This document shows positions 23,778 to 31,503 of a stretch of DNA of 64,000 nucleotides, one piece after another. Source of the DNA: Dehalococcoidia bacterium (GTDB taxonomy: Bacteria; Chloroflexota; Dehalococcoidia; DSTF01; WHTK01); NCBI GenBank assembly GCA_009377745.1, contig WHTK01000015.1:1-64000 (forward strand). Direction: 5' to 3'. Below the pieces are notes generated by a model that searched no databases, had not been told where the DNA came from, and worked only from the letters and a program-made list of their open reading frames with translations. Both the position numbers and the translations under genes were made by a program. Within the stretch, counting starts at the first letter, position 1, and the number at the start of each line of letters is the position of its first letter.

Positions 23778-23799
23778 CGGGCTGAACCCCGTGGCATGA
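23778..23799 (+). repeat. dispersed GGCTGAA...GGCATRA repeat, copy 1
   Basis: The string CGGGCTGAACCCCGTGGCAT belongs to a short hairpin-forming repeat found at four places in the window: here, 44041-44066 (reverse), 46705-46727 and 59833-59855. All copies are intergenic. Confidence 0.5.
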
Positions 23800-23818
23800 T
23801 GCGCGCAACCTAGCCAAA

Positions 23819-23837
23819 GGCGACCGCAAGGGTCGCC
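23819..23837. repeat. short hairpin GGCGACC-GCAA-GGGTCGCC
   Basis: A 7-bp inverted repeat, GGCGACC (23819-23825) and GGTCGCC (23831-23837), around a GCAAG loop. It lies between two minus-strand genes, upstream of the FMN oxidase and downstream of the quinone-oxidoreductase-like gene. It may be a dispersed element or a terminator stem lacking a T-run. Confidence 0.35.
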
Positions 23838-23869
23838 CCTACCGATTTGGCCGGCGCCGGGGACGCGCG

Positions 23870-24811
23870 TTAAGAGACGGTGAGGACGGCTTTGCCGGGG
23901 TAGGCGCGGTCGAGGAGCTGCTGGGCGGCGGCGCCGATCTCGGTCCAGGGGGCCTCGAACTCGATGTGGGGCTTGAGGCTGCCGGCTGCGACCATGCTGG
24001 CGAGGCGGCCTAAGCCGGCGCCTGCTGTCTCACGGTTGAGCTCTGTGAAGACGGAGAGGCCGGAGACGCTGAGCCGATTGCGCATGATCAGCGCCGAATC
24101 GAAGCTGGCGGGGCCGCCGCCGGATGTGCCGTAGCAGACTACGCGGGCGAAGGGCGCGGTCATGCCGATGGCGCTGGCGAGCACCTGACCGCCGACGGAT
24201 TCGAGGACGAGGTTGTAAGGGCCGGCGTCCCTGGCGGCGAGGCCGGTCTCATCGGCGAAGACGGCGTGGGCGCCGGCCTGTCGCACGAACTCAACGTGCT
24301 TCTCCTGGCGTACGAGGCCGGCGACGCGGGCGCCACCGTTGGCCGCCATTTGCACCGCGAGGTGGCCGACACCGCCGGAGGCGCCGGTGACGAGGACGCT
24401 GCGCGAGACGAGGCCATCGCCGCGGTCCAGGGCGTAGAGGGCGGTGAGGCCGGCCACGGGCAGGGTCGAGGCCTGGGCGAAGCTGACGGAATCGGGCAGG
24501 ACAGCGAGGTTGGCAGCCGGGATGTTGACGAGCTCGGCCCAGGCGGCGGTGCGGAGAATGCCGACAACGCGGTCGCCGGCTTTGGGGCCGCTGCCATCCG
24601 CGGCCGGTGCTTCTACGACGCCGGCGATGTCCCAGCCGGGCCGCGAGCCGGGCTTCGAGGTCTGGGCGCCACGGACCTCGCCGCGATTGAGGGAGATGGC
24701 ATCGACGCGGACCAGGGCCTCGGAGGGCGCCGCGATCGGCGCCTCGACCGTGCCGAGGGTGAGGCCGCCGGGGATATCGGGGTTGGTGATGACGGCGCGG
24801 ATGGTGGGCAT
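23870..24811 (-). CDS. MDR-family zinc-independent quinone oxidoreductase-like dehydrogenase
   Basis: A 313-residue NAD(P)H-dependent medium-chain dehydrogenase/reductase of the quinone oxidoreductase type. It has the GroES-like N-terminal domain (SLNRGEV, GWDIAGVVEA) and a Rossmann domain with VLVTGASGGVGHLAVQMA at about residues 135-152. The structural-zinc Cys lobe and catalytic Cys-His-Glu set are absent, consistent with the zinc-free subclass. AAGGAG sits just before ATG 24811. It is monocistronic; the 5' region holds a tandem repeat array. The substrate is unknown. Confidence 0.87.
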   Translation of the reverse strand: MPTIRAVITNPDIPGGLTLGTVEAPIAAPSEALVRVDAISLNRGEVRGAQTSKPGSRPGWDIAGVVEAPAADGSGPKAGDRVVGILRTAAWAELVNIPAANLAVLPDSVSFAQASTLPVAGLTALYALDRGDGLVSRSVLVTGASGGVGHLAVQMAANGGARVAGLVRQEKHVEFVRQAGAHAVFADETGLAARDAGPYNLVLESVGGQVLASAIGMTAPFARVVCYGTSGGGPASFDSALIMRNRLSVSGLSVFTELNRETAGAGLGRLASMVAAGSLKPHIEFEAPWTEIGAAAQQLLDRAYPGKAVLTVS

Positions 24812-24867
24812 GGGAGTCTCCTTAAGGTGTGCTCAGGTCAGGTGGGAGATGGTTGGCCTAGCATAGC

Positions 24868-24939
24868 CGGGCAAACGGGCAAACGGGCAAACGGGCAAAC
24901 GGGCAAACGGGCAAACGGGCAGACGGGCAGACGGGCAGA
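24868..24939. repeat. tandem array of an 8-bp unit, nine copies
   Basis: Six copies of CGGGCAAA (24868-24915) are followed by three copies of CGGGCAGA (24916-24939). The array is perfectly periodic and intergenic, about 57 bp upstream of the start codon of the quinone-oxidoreductase-like gene (minus strand), so it lies in or near its promoter. The copy number is likely variable by slippage. Confidence 0.9.
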
Positions 24940-24955
24940 CGTGGGAGCGCGGGAG

Positions 24956-25003
24956 ATCAAAGGTTGCCGCGCCTTGCCCGCGGGCAATGGCTCGCAAATG
25001 ACA
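24956..25003 (+). repeat. dispersed ATCAAAGGTTGCC...GGCTCGCAAATGACA repeat, copy 1
   Basis: This copy starts ATCAAAGGTTGCCGCGCC and ends ATGGCTCGCAAATGACA. Near-identical elements lie at 37720-37767 and 45774-45821 and a partial one at 33341-33373. All are intergenic and about 48 bp long. Confidence 0.65.
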
Positions 25004-25109
25004 TAATGCGCGCAACCGGCGAGGATGTCCGCAAGACAGAGTGCCATTTCGGCAGAAATCATCCATAAGAGCGCGGCGTGGAGACTGGAATATGTGATGG
25101 GGTCAACAT

Positions 25110-25718
25110 CTAGGTAACCAGTCTAATTAGTTCACCAAAGTCTTTGACAGTGGCATGAGCACTATGAGCCTCAGCGCCGAACAAGGCTGTCCGAAATCCT
25201 TTCGTCAAAGCACCGTCCAAGTTGGCCTCTCTGTCATCGACGAAGATACACTCGGAAGTCGAGCAGGGCAGCATTTGCGCGAGGATGCGGTAAATGCCGG
25301 CTTGAGGCTTCGATATTTTACATTCCCCACTTACCACGCAGCCACGGAAATAAGACTCAAGACCAAAGCGCTGCCGACGCATCGTTGCCCATTCAGCCAC
25401 GTCATTGGACAACGAAAAGACCGGGATCGCTTCACTCACCATCGTTTCAAGAAACAAGACGGCGCCAGGCATCAGTTCATATCGACTGAGAAGCCCTTCC
25501 TCGATGGCATCGTGTGGCGGATCGAAGCCAAGCGTCTCCCAGAACGATCTGGCGCTTGCACCTTCTCGATAACAGCTCCGATAAGCGGCGACGATTTCAT
25601 CGTCAGACTCGAGGCAGCCACGCTCCTTCAGGTAGGGGATCACGATCTCGCGCAGATCATCACCGGCTGAATAGACCACGCCCATCATGTCTAGTGCGAC
25701 GGCTTTGAAGCGGGACAT
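25110..25718 (-). CDS. HAD-superfamily hydrolase
   Basis: A 202-residue HAD-IA type hydrolase. Motif I is ALDMMGVVYSAGDD (nucleophile Asp9), motif II is FSLSNDV, the Lys of motif III is in ECKISKPQAGIY, and motif IV is CIFVDDREANLDGA. Position 11, normally the acid/base Asp of DxD, is Met. DxxGV variants are common among sEH-N/YihX-like HADs, but this weakens a phosphatase call. Composition is more AT-rich than the neighbouring genes, suggesting transfer. It is a single gene between a repeat-rich spacer and the Rieske gene; the substrate is unknown. Confidence 0.85.
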   Translation of the reverse strand: MSRFKAVALDMMGVVYSAGDDLREIVIPYLKERGCLESDDEIVAAYRSCYREGASARSFWETLGFDPPHDAIEEGLLSRYELMPGAVLFLETMVSEAIPVFSLSNDVAEWATMRRQRFGLESYFRGCVVSGECKISKPQAGIYRILAQMLPCSTSECIFVDDREANLDGALTKGFRTALFGAEAHSAHATVKDFGELIRLVT

Positions 25719-25839
25719 GATTCTCCGACTAGAAGCTAGAGGGCATGTCGGCTAGTTGCGCTCGTCTTCGAGAAACCACTCTGTGGGGACCTGGCGGCCG
25801 AGTTTGCGGGCGAGGGCGGCTTCGTAGGGCGGATTCGAG

Positions 25840-26163
25840 TTGGCAGAGCAGGTAGTGGGCAAAGCTACCGATTTCAAGGACGGCCTGGTGAGGACGTTCG
25901 ATGTCGGCGGCGAGAGCGTGGCGGTGGTGCGGCACGAGGGGCGGTTCTACGCCTTCGCGGGCCGCTGCAGCCATAGTGGTTACTCGTTCGATTGGACGCG
26001 GGTCAGGCCGGGCGACATGATCGTCTGCAGCTCCCACTTCTCCTTCTTCGAGCTGGCGACGGGCAAGGCGCTGGACGGGCCGGCGACGGAGGACCTGGCG
26101 GTGTACGAGGTGCGGATGGAGGGCGAGGACGTGATCGTCAGCACGGGCAAAGACGGCGGCTGA
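25840..26163 (+). CDS. Rieske [2Fe-2S] ferredoxin-like protein
   Basis: A 107-residue soluble Rieske-type protein. The cluster ligands are Cys43 and His45 (GRCSHSG) and Cys63 and His66 (VCSSHFSFF), followed by the usual GKALDGPATEDLAVYEV. It looks like an electron-transfer partner of a (di)oxygenase or nitrite-reductase-small-subunit-type protein, but no oxygenase gene is adjacent. The start is a TTG at 25840; an in-frame GTG at 25852 is an alternative. The ribosome binding site is weak in either case. Confidence 0.88.
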   Translation: MAEQVVGKATDFKDGLVRTFDVGGESVAVVRHEGRFYAFAGRCSHSGYSFDWTRVRPGDMIVCSSHFSFFELATGKALDGPATEDLAVYEVRMEGEDVIVSTGKDGG

Positions 26164-26202
26164 GGTCTACAATACTGCCGCATAATCTGAGGGAGGCAGC
26201 AG

Positions 26203-26547
26203 ATGAAACGGGTCCCGGTGGAGTCCACGGCTGACGCTTATCTCGAGATCCTGGCCGCGCGCGGCATCGACTACTTGTTTGGCAACGGCGGCACCGATTT
26301 CGGGCCGATTATCGAGGCCTACGCCAAGCGGACCGCGCTGGAGCAGCCGGTGCCGGCGCCGATGACCGTGCCGCACGAGATCACGGCCCACTCGGAGGAG
26401 CTATATGAGCGCCTGCCGATAGTCGCGGCGGAGAACGTGCTGCGCGGCTTACGCGGCGAAGAGCCGGTGCACGTCCGCAACCCGGAAGTCCTGCCGAGAT
26501 GGCGGCAGCGGCTCGCAGACCTGGGAGTCAGCGGCGTCGTGAGCTAG
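26203..26547 (+). pseudogene. chimeric remnant: ThDP-enzyme N-terminus fused to 2-hydroxyacid dehydrogenase C-terminus
   Basis: The 114-residue frame starts like a thiamine-pyrophosphate-dependent acetolactate-synthase-type enzyme (TADAYLEILAARGIDYLFGN, then PAPMTVPHE at about residues 50-58). It then switches to the C-terminal end of a D-isomer-specific 2-hydroxyacid dehydrogenase (ITAHSEELYERLP, AAENVLRGLRGEEP, VRNPEVLPRW). The join falls at the Pro-His pair that both families have at this point (VPHE and TPHI), which suggests deletion between short homologous stretches. Each parent would be several hundred residues longer. A good ribosome binding site (GAGGCAGCAG region) precedes the ATG, so a short product could still be made, but neither activity is possible. 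Confidence 0.65.
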
Positions 26548-27719
26548 CGGCCCCAGAGCTCCCTGGTGGCGATGCGGGCGCCCTCGGCCATGGCGGCGAA
26601 CTTGGCCCAGGCGACCTCACCGTGGCCGACGCGGGAGCCGATGCCGCAATCTGTGCCGGCGATGACATTCTCCTTGCCAACGAGGCCGGCGTAGGTAATC
26701 AGGCGGTCGGCGATGAGCTGAGGATGCTCAATCATGTCGGTGATGTGCCCGGCGACGCCCGGCATGAGGATCTTGCCGTCCGGGAGCTTGGTCTCCTGCC
26801 AGACGCGCCATTCGTGGGCGTGGCGCGGGTTGGAGGCCTCGATCGAGTAGCATTGGGCCTCGATCTTGAGGAGGATATCGATCAAGTCGGCCAGGGGGAT
26901 GTCGTTCTGGTGGGGGCCGTGACCGCTGCCCCAGCAGAAGTGGAAGCGGACGCGGTCCATCGGCACGTCCTTGAGGGCGCGGTTGATGGCGGCGACGCGT
27001 AGCTCGGCGTAGTCACGGTACTGGGCGACGGTCATGTCGGGATACATCTGCCAGCCGTCGGCGAGGTCAGGGTCGTCGATCTGGAGCATAAAGCCCGCGT
27101 CGGTGACGGCTTTGTACTCCTCGTGCATGGCGTCGGCGATGGCGAAGAGGAAGGCCTCGTCGCTGGGATAGTGCTCGTTCCAGAGCCAGTGCTCGATGGT
27201 GCCGGGGGCAATCGCCGGCAGGAAGGCGTCCTCGACGTTGACACCCTGGAGCGCGGCCTTGAGGTTGGCGATGTCGGTGGCAACGAGATCACCGCCGCTG
27301 TAGGTCACGGGCGCGGTGCAGAAGACGGGCTGGTTCACCGAAGCGCGGATTGGGGCGCGATCGCCGGCGATGTTGGTGAAATCGCCGCGGCCGGCGGCGA
27401 AGAAGCCCGGGAAATCGACGCGGTCGCGGCCGGTGATGTCGCGGGCGGGCCGGCCTTCGCCGGGGCCGTACTCGCGGCGCTCGAGGCCGGTGAGGCGCTC
27501 CTGGACGTACTGGGAGAAGCCGCCGCGCTTGCTGTACTCGCCGTCGTTGACGATATCGACGCCGGCTTCGACCTGCCTGCGGACGGCATCGGCCACGGCG
27601 CCGGGGACACGCTGGTTGAAGGCCTCGATGGAGCCGGAGGCCATAAGGTCGCGCAGGTCGTCGGGGCGTGGCAGGGTGCCGGCGTGGGAGACGAGGATGC
27701 GGTCTTCGCTGCGTTTCAT
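26544..27719 (-). CDS. MetE-like cobalamin-independent methionine synthase family protein
   Basis: A 391-residue protein of the UROD/MetE-C superfamily (5-methyltetrahydropteroyltriglutamate-homocysteine methyltransferase C-terminal-like). Members use a zinc site for thiol alkylation; short versions also include epoxyalkane:coenzyme M transferase-type enzymes. Visible motifs are SHAGTLPRPDDL near the N-terminus, DIVNDGEYSKRGGF, the His/Cys block RFHFCWGSGHGPH and the C-terminal IAGTDCGIGSR. ATG 27719 has GGAGG 7 nt upstream; the open frame beyond it overlaps the MFS gene and is ignored. It lacks the N-terminal half of true MetE, so the methyl donor and acceptor are uncertain. Confidence 0.82.
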   Translation of the reverse strand: MKRSEDRILVSHAGTLPRPDDLRDLMASGSIEAFNQRVPGAVADAVRRQVEAGVDIVNDGEYSKRGGFSQYVQERLTGLERREYGPGEGRPARDITGRDRVDFPGFFAAGRGDFTNIAGDRAPIRASVNQPVFCTAPVTYSGGDLVATDIANLKAALQGVNVEDAFLPAIAPGTIEHWLWNEHYPSDEAFLFAIADAMHEEYKAVTDAGFMLQIDDPDLADGWQMYPDMTVAQYRDYAELRVAAINRALKDVPMDRVRFHFCWGSGHGPHQNDIPLADLIDILLKIEAQCYSIEASNPRHAHEWRVWQETKLPDGKILMPGVAGHITDMIEHPQLIADRLITYAGLVGKENVIAGTDCGIGSRVGHGEVAWAKFAAMAEGARIATRELWGR

Positions 27720-27835
27720 CGGGTGTCCTCCTTCGAGTGAGTCGAAGCGAGTATAGACCTGCGGACGCACCCATGCCTGCCGTGTAGAAGGCGGGTCACG
27801 TAGAGTAGGGAGACCACGCGCGAGGGGGGAAATCC

Positions 27836-29134
27836 GTGTCTGCACCGGTGGCGACGGAAGGGGGCGCGCTGCGCCGTCTGAGGGGCGTCTACTACGGCTG
27901 GTGGCTGCTGGCGGCATCGGTTGTGGCGATGGCGTTCGGCAGCGGCTTCTCGTTCTGGTCGTTCGGGCTGTACGTGAGCCCGCTGGAGGAGGAGTTCGGC
28001 TGGTCGCGGGCGCAGGTGTCGCTGGGGTTCTCCTTCGCCCTGCTGGTCAGCGGCCTCGTCAGCCCGCTAGTCGGGCGCTGGATCGACGTACGGGGACCGA
28101 GGTCTGCGATCGTCATCGGCGCGACGCTGGCGAGTCTGACCTACGTGCTGCTGGCGCTGACCGAGACCCTGTGGCAGTGGTACCTGTTCAACGCGATCAA
28201 CGCCGTGTTCCGGCAGATGATGTTCTTCATCCCCTTTCAGACGCTGGTTTCGCGCTGGTTCGTGATGAGGCGGGGCGTCGCACTGAGCATCCTGGGAGTG
28301 GGGTTCTCGCTGGGCGGGTTCGCGGTGGTGCCGCTGATGCAGGCGGTGGTGGACACCATAGGCTGGGACGGGTCATTTCTGTTCTCCGGGGCGATGACGG
28401 CGTTGATCTTCCTGCCCGTGGCGATCTTCGTTATCAAGAACCGGCCGGAGGACATCGGCGCGCAGCCGGATGGGCGAACAGAGCCGCTGGCGCCGGGGCA
28501 CGTGAACGCGGGCCGCAGCGGCGTCAGCCTCTCGGAGGCGGTGCGGATGCCGCTGTTCTGGCTGATCGCGCTGGGGTTGATGCTGCTTTTCTACGGGATG
28601 TTCGGCTGGACGGTGCACCAGATCCCGTTCTGGGAATCGAAGGGGTTTTCGCGGGAGACGGGGGCGCTATTCCTATCGCTGGCGGCCGGGGCGGGCATCA
28701 TCTTCCGGCTGAGCTTCGGGTTCGCGTCGGACCGGCTGCCGCGGATCGAGTACGCGGGCATGGCGTTCACGGCCTGCCTGCTGACCAGCTTCACGATCTT
28801 ACTGCTGAGCACGAGCGTGCCGGGGATCGGCCTCTACCTGGCGTTCTGGGTCGTCGGCAGTAGCGGGGCGCCGTTGATGGAGGCGCTGCTGATAACGCGC
28901 GCCTTCGGGCTGGCGCACTTCGCGACGATCCTGGGCACGATCGTGGTGATCGAGACGATAGGCCAGATCATTAGCCCTACGGTAGCGGGGGCGATCTTCG
29001 ACGCGACGGGGTCTTATGACTGGGCACTGGTGATGTTTATCTGCACCTTCTCGGCGTCGTTCGGGATGTTCTTGCTAGCCTCGAAGCTGCCGCAGCCGGC
29101 CGCGCGGGCGTCGCAGGACCAAGCGCCGGGCTAA
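27836..29134 (+). CDS. MFS transporter, oxalate/monocarboxylate (OFA/MCT)-like
   Basis: A 432-residue inner-membrane transporter with about 12 hydrophobic segments. The start GTG 27836 follows GAGGGGGGAAATCC. The first helix region reads YYGWWLLAASVVAMAFGSGF, a pattern typical of the monocarboxylate/oxalate:formate (OFA) group. The loop GRWIDVRGPRSA fits the MFS A-motif. It lies divergently from the MetE-like gene and 13 bp before the ketopantoate-reductase-like gene, which suggests co-transcription and import or export of a carboxylate. Confidence 0.88.
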   Translation: MSAPVATEGGALRRLRGVYYGWWLLAASVVAMAFGSGFSFWSFGLYVSPLEEEFGWSRAQVSLGFSFALLVSGLVSPLVGRWIDVRGPRSAIVIGATLASLTYVLLALTETLWQWYLFNAINAVFRQMMFFIPFQTLVSRWFVMRRGVALSILGVGFSLGGFAVVPLMQAVVDTIGWDGSFLFSGAMTALIFLPVAIFVIKNRPEDIGAQPDGRTEPLAPGHVNAGRSGVSLSEAVRMPLFWLIALGLMLLFYGMFGWTVHQIPFWESKGFSRETGALFLSLAAGAGIIFRLSFGFASDRLPRIEYAGMAFTACLLTSFTILLLSTSVPGIGLYLAFWVVGSSGAPLMEALLITRAFGLAHFATILGTIVVIETIGQIISPTVAGAIFDATGSYDWALVMFICTFSASFGMFLLASKLPQPAARASQDQAPG

Positions 29135-29147
29135 GGTGGACGGGAGC

Positions 29148-30107
29148 ATGGGCGAGAGGCTGAGGATCGCGGTGATCGGCGCAGGGGCGGTCGGCTGCTA
29201 CTACGGCGGGCGGCTGGCGCAGGCGGGGCACGACGTGCGCTTCCTGATGCGCCGCGACCACGACGCCGTGCAGCGTGACGGGCTGACGGTGTACAGCCCG
29301 AAGGGCGACTTCCGCATCGAGAAGCCGTTTGTGGCGCGGACGAGCGCGGAGATCGGCGAGGTGGACTGGGTGATCTGCGCCCTGAAGGGGACGTCGCTGG
29401 ACGAGGCGGAGGCGCTGATCCGGCCGTGCGCCGGGCCGAAGACGAAGATCCTGGCGATCATGAACGGGCTGGGCGTGGAGGAGCGCTTCGCGGGCTGGTT
29501 CGGCGGCGAGAGAGTGTTCGGCGGGCTGGCGTTCACCTGCCTGAACCGAGGGGAACCGGGCATCGTCCACCACCTCGGCTACGGCGCGGTGACGCTGGCC
29601 CACTACCAGGACGACGCGGCGCAGCTGGAAGAGGCGGCGCGGGTCTGGCAGGGCAGCGTAGTCGACATAAGCACAGCGCCATCGCTGCTGAAGGCGCGCT
29701 GGGAGAAGCTGTGCTGGAACATCCCCTTCAACGGCATGACGGTCGCGGCCGGCGGTGTGACGACGGACGCGCTGCTGGCGGATGAGCCGCTGCTGGAGAC
29801 GGCGCGGGCGCTGATGTCGGAGGTGGTGGCGATTGGCAACGCCGACCTGAAGGCGCACGGCGAGCCGGGCCGGATCGACGGCGAGGAGACGGTGACGCGG
29901 ATGTTCCGGCTGACGGCGACGATGGGCGCGTACCAGCCGAGCACGCTGATCGACTTCCTGGAAGGGCGGGCGCTGGAGGTGGAGACGATCTTCGGCGAGC
30001 CGCTGCGACGGGCGCGGTCGCTGGGCGTGGAGTCGCCGCGGCTGGAGGCGCTGACATCGGCGCTGCGGGAGGTGGACCGGAGGCTGGAGCGGGCAGATCG
30101 TGCCTGA
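29148..30107 (+). CDS. ketopantoate reductase (ApbA/PanE) family oxidoreductase
   Basis: A 319-residue NADP-dependent reductase of the PanE/ApbA family. The N-terminal Rossmann motif is RIAVIGAGAVGCYYGGRLAQ. The catalytic Lys lies in the segment KARWEKLCWNIPFNGM, and the helical C-terminal domain follows. ATG 29148 is spaced 8 nt from AAGGTGG; an in-frame GTG at 29136 is possible. It sits in a run with an MFS transporter and an SRPBCC protein rather than with other pan genes, so a role on another 2-oxo acid is as likely as pantothenate synthesis. Confidence 0.85.
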   Translation: MGERLRIAVIGAGAVGCYYGGRLAQAGHDVRFLMRRDHDAVQRDGLTVYSPKGDFRIEKPFVARTSAEIGEVDWVICALKGTSLDEAEALIRPCAGPKTKILAIMNGLGVEERFAGWFGGERVFGGLAFTCLNRGEPGIVHHLGYGAVTLAHYQDDAAQLEEAARVWQGSVVDISTAPSLLKARWEKLCWNIPFNGMTVAAGGVTTDALLADEPLLETARALMSEVVAIGNADLKAHGEPGRIDGEETVTRMFRLTATMGAYQPSTLIDFLEGRALEVETIFGEPLRRARSLGVESPRLEALTSALREVDRRLERADRA

Positions 30108-30122
30108 GGAGCCGGGGCGCTG

Positions 30123-30572
30123 ATGGCGGTGGTGACCAAGAGTCAGGTCTGGATCGCGGCGACACCGCGGCGGGTCTTCGCCTACCTGGCGGACCTGACG
30201 AAGCACGGCGAGTGGTCGACGCACAAGCTGTCGATTGAGGCGGAGGGCGACGGGCCGCTGGGCGTTGGCTCGCGTTTCGTGAGTCACGGGGAGCAGTTCG
30301 GGCAGTCGCTGACGGACACGCTGACGGTGACGGAGTACGAGCCGGGGCGTCGCTTCGTGTTCGAGTCGGCAGGGCGTGCGGGTCGCTGGCGGCACACCTA
30401 CGAGGTCGAGACAGAGAGGGGCGGCACGCGGCTGACGCGGGCGATGTCGCCGGCGACGCTATCGCCACTCGTGCGGCTGATCAGCCCGCTGTTCGGGTTG
30501 GGGCTGCCGCGACGCAACGCGAAGGATTTAGAGCGGCTGAAGAAGAGGATGGAGTCGGAAGGTGGGGGCTGA
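30123..30572 (+). CDS. SRPBCC family protein (polyketide cyclase/dehydrase-like)
   Basis: A 149-residue START-fold protein, VTKSQVWIAATPRRVFAYLA followed by DLTKHGEWS, typical of the polyketide_cyc2 group that binds hydrophobic ligands. The closing segment is a long amphipathic helix (RRNAKDLERLKKRMES). It follows the ketopantoate-reductase-like gene by 15 bp and is probably in the same transcript. No catalytic role can be assigned. Confidence 0.8.
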   Translation: MAVVTKSQVWIAATPRRVFAYLADLTKHGEWSTHKLSIEAEGDGPLGVGSRFVSHGEQFGQSLTDTLTVTEYEPGRRFVFESAGRAGRWRHTYEVETERGGTRLTRAMSPATLSPLVRLISPLFGLGLPRRNAKDLERLKKRMESEGGG

Positions 30573-30644
30573 CTAACCTGGGTTATCTTCCTAGTCAGGG
30601 AGATTCAGCTAAGTAACTGGTGAAAGCTAGGAGGAAGATTCGAG

Positions 30645-31211
30645 ATGAGAAAGCTAAAGCTACAGATGCAGATATCCGTCGATGGCTATGTCGCGGGGCC
30701 GAACGGCGAAATGGACTGGATGGTCTGGGACTGGGATGACGGGCTCATGGAGTATGTGAGCGCGCTGACGGAGCCGGTGGACTTGATTCTCCTGGGCCGC
30801 AAGCTGGCGGAGGGCTTCATCCCGGCGTGGAAGGAGCGAAGCGGCGGTGTTAGCGACGAACCGGAAGCTTTTGTACGGTTTGTGAACGAGACGCCGAAAG
30901 TGGTGTTCTCGCGGACGTTGGATCAGTCGGACTGGGAGAACGCCACGCTGGCGAAGGGCGATTTGGCCGAGGAGATAGGGAAGCTCAAGGCGGCCTCGGG
31001 CGGCGACATCATCGCCTACGGTGGCGGCGAGTTCGTGTCGGATTTGATCCGCAACGGGCTGATCGACGAGTACCACCTCTTCGTCAACCCGGCGGCGATT
31101 GGTGGGGGGATGAGCATCTTCCGCGAGCAGTCGAAGGCGCCGCTGAAGCTGGTGAGCGCAACGCCGTTCGAGTGTGGGATCGTGGCGTTGTTTTACGCGC
31201 CGGCGGGGTAG
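30645..31211 (+). CDS. dihydrofolate reductase family protein (RibD C-terminal domain)
   Basis: A 188-residue protein of the RibD-C/DHFR-like superfamily. The start MRKLKLQMQISVDGYVAGPN and the later GDIIAYGGGEFVSDLIRNGLIDEYHL are the standard nucleotide-binding blocks. These small stand-alone proteins are NADPH-dependent reductases of unknown physiological substrate. AGGAGGA precedes ATG 30645. It is the last gene before the tRNA-Ala-associated insertion. Confidence 0.88.
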   Translation: MRKLKLQMQISVDGYVAGPNGEMDWMVWDWDDGLMEYVSALTEPVDLILLGRKLAEGFIPAWKERSGGVSDEPEAFVRFVNETPKVVFSRTLDQSDWENATLAKGDLAEEIGKLKAASGGDIIAYGGGEFVSDLIRNGLIDEYHLFVNPAAIGGGMSIFREQSKAPLKLVSATPFECGIVALFYAPAG

Positions 31212-31213
31212 AG

Positions 31214-31259
31214 GGGAGCTGGGGCTCAAGCCCCTACTGTCTGACTGCCAGTCCGCTCG
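31214..31259 (-). other. partial tRNA-Ala-like sequence (possible attachment-site copy)
   Basis: Three blocks match the intact tRNA-Ala gene at 33083-33158 in the same order and orientation: GGAGCTGGGG (31215-31224), CCCCTAC (31231-31237) and TCTGACTGCCAGTC (31240-31253). Only the T-arm loop region is 4 nt shorter. The copy covers the tRNA 3' half up to the anticodon arm, as is usual for integrase attachment sites, and cannot fold as a tRNA. The GGGGCTCAAGCCCC part is also self-complementary, so chance resemblance to a hairpin repeat has to be considered. Confidence 0.55.
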
Positions 31260-31445
31260 GCGTGCTGGAAGAGGCAAGCAACGCTGGTAGAAGGCGCGTT
31301 TTGAATCTGAGTGGCTCGATTTGACAAGTCAAACTGGCACACTTAGGAAATTGCTGGCAAGGAGGGCGCTTGCAAATTGGTTTGCAAATTTGGCTTCAGG
31401 CCAACCCCCTGGATCTCATGGATCGCTCTCGGATGCAATGAAGAA

Positions 31446-31476
31446 GGCGGGTCACCAGTCGGCAACCCGCCTCTTT
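31446..31476 (+). terminator. rho-independent terminator
   Basis: A 7-bp stem GGCGGGT (31446-31452) and ACCCGCC (31465-31471) is followed by CTCTTT. It lies just downstream (in plus sense) of an AT-rich stretch with a 14-bp palindrome TTTGACAAGTCAAA at 31320-31333, and faces the 3' end of the AIPR-like gene. Confidence 0.6.
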
Positions 31477-31503
31477 ACCAAGCCAAAACTAGATCCAGTC
31501 GGC

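Noticed and set aside
24868..24939. Possible CRISPR array
   Set aside because: Units are 8 bp with no spacers; this is a simple tandem repeat and no cas genes are present.
27720..27835. A SAM or cobalamin riboswitch ahead of the MetE-like gene
   Set aside because: No conserved riboswitch elements can be traced in this 116-bp divergent spacer.
29037..30395. 452-codon minus-strand ORF opposite the ketopantoate-reductase-like and SRPBCC genes
   Set aside because: Arg/His/Gln/Pro-rich translation typical of a shadow frame; the plus-strand genes have clear family motifs.
31214..31259. A second tRNA gene
   Set aside because: Only the 3' half up to the anticodon arm is present, and the T-arm loop is shortened; it cannot form a cloverleaf.
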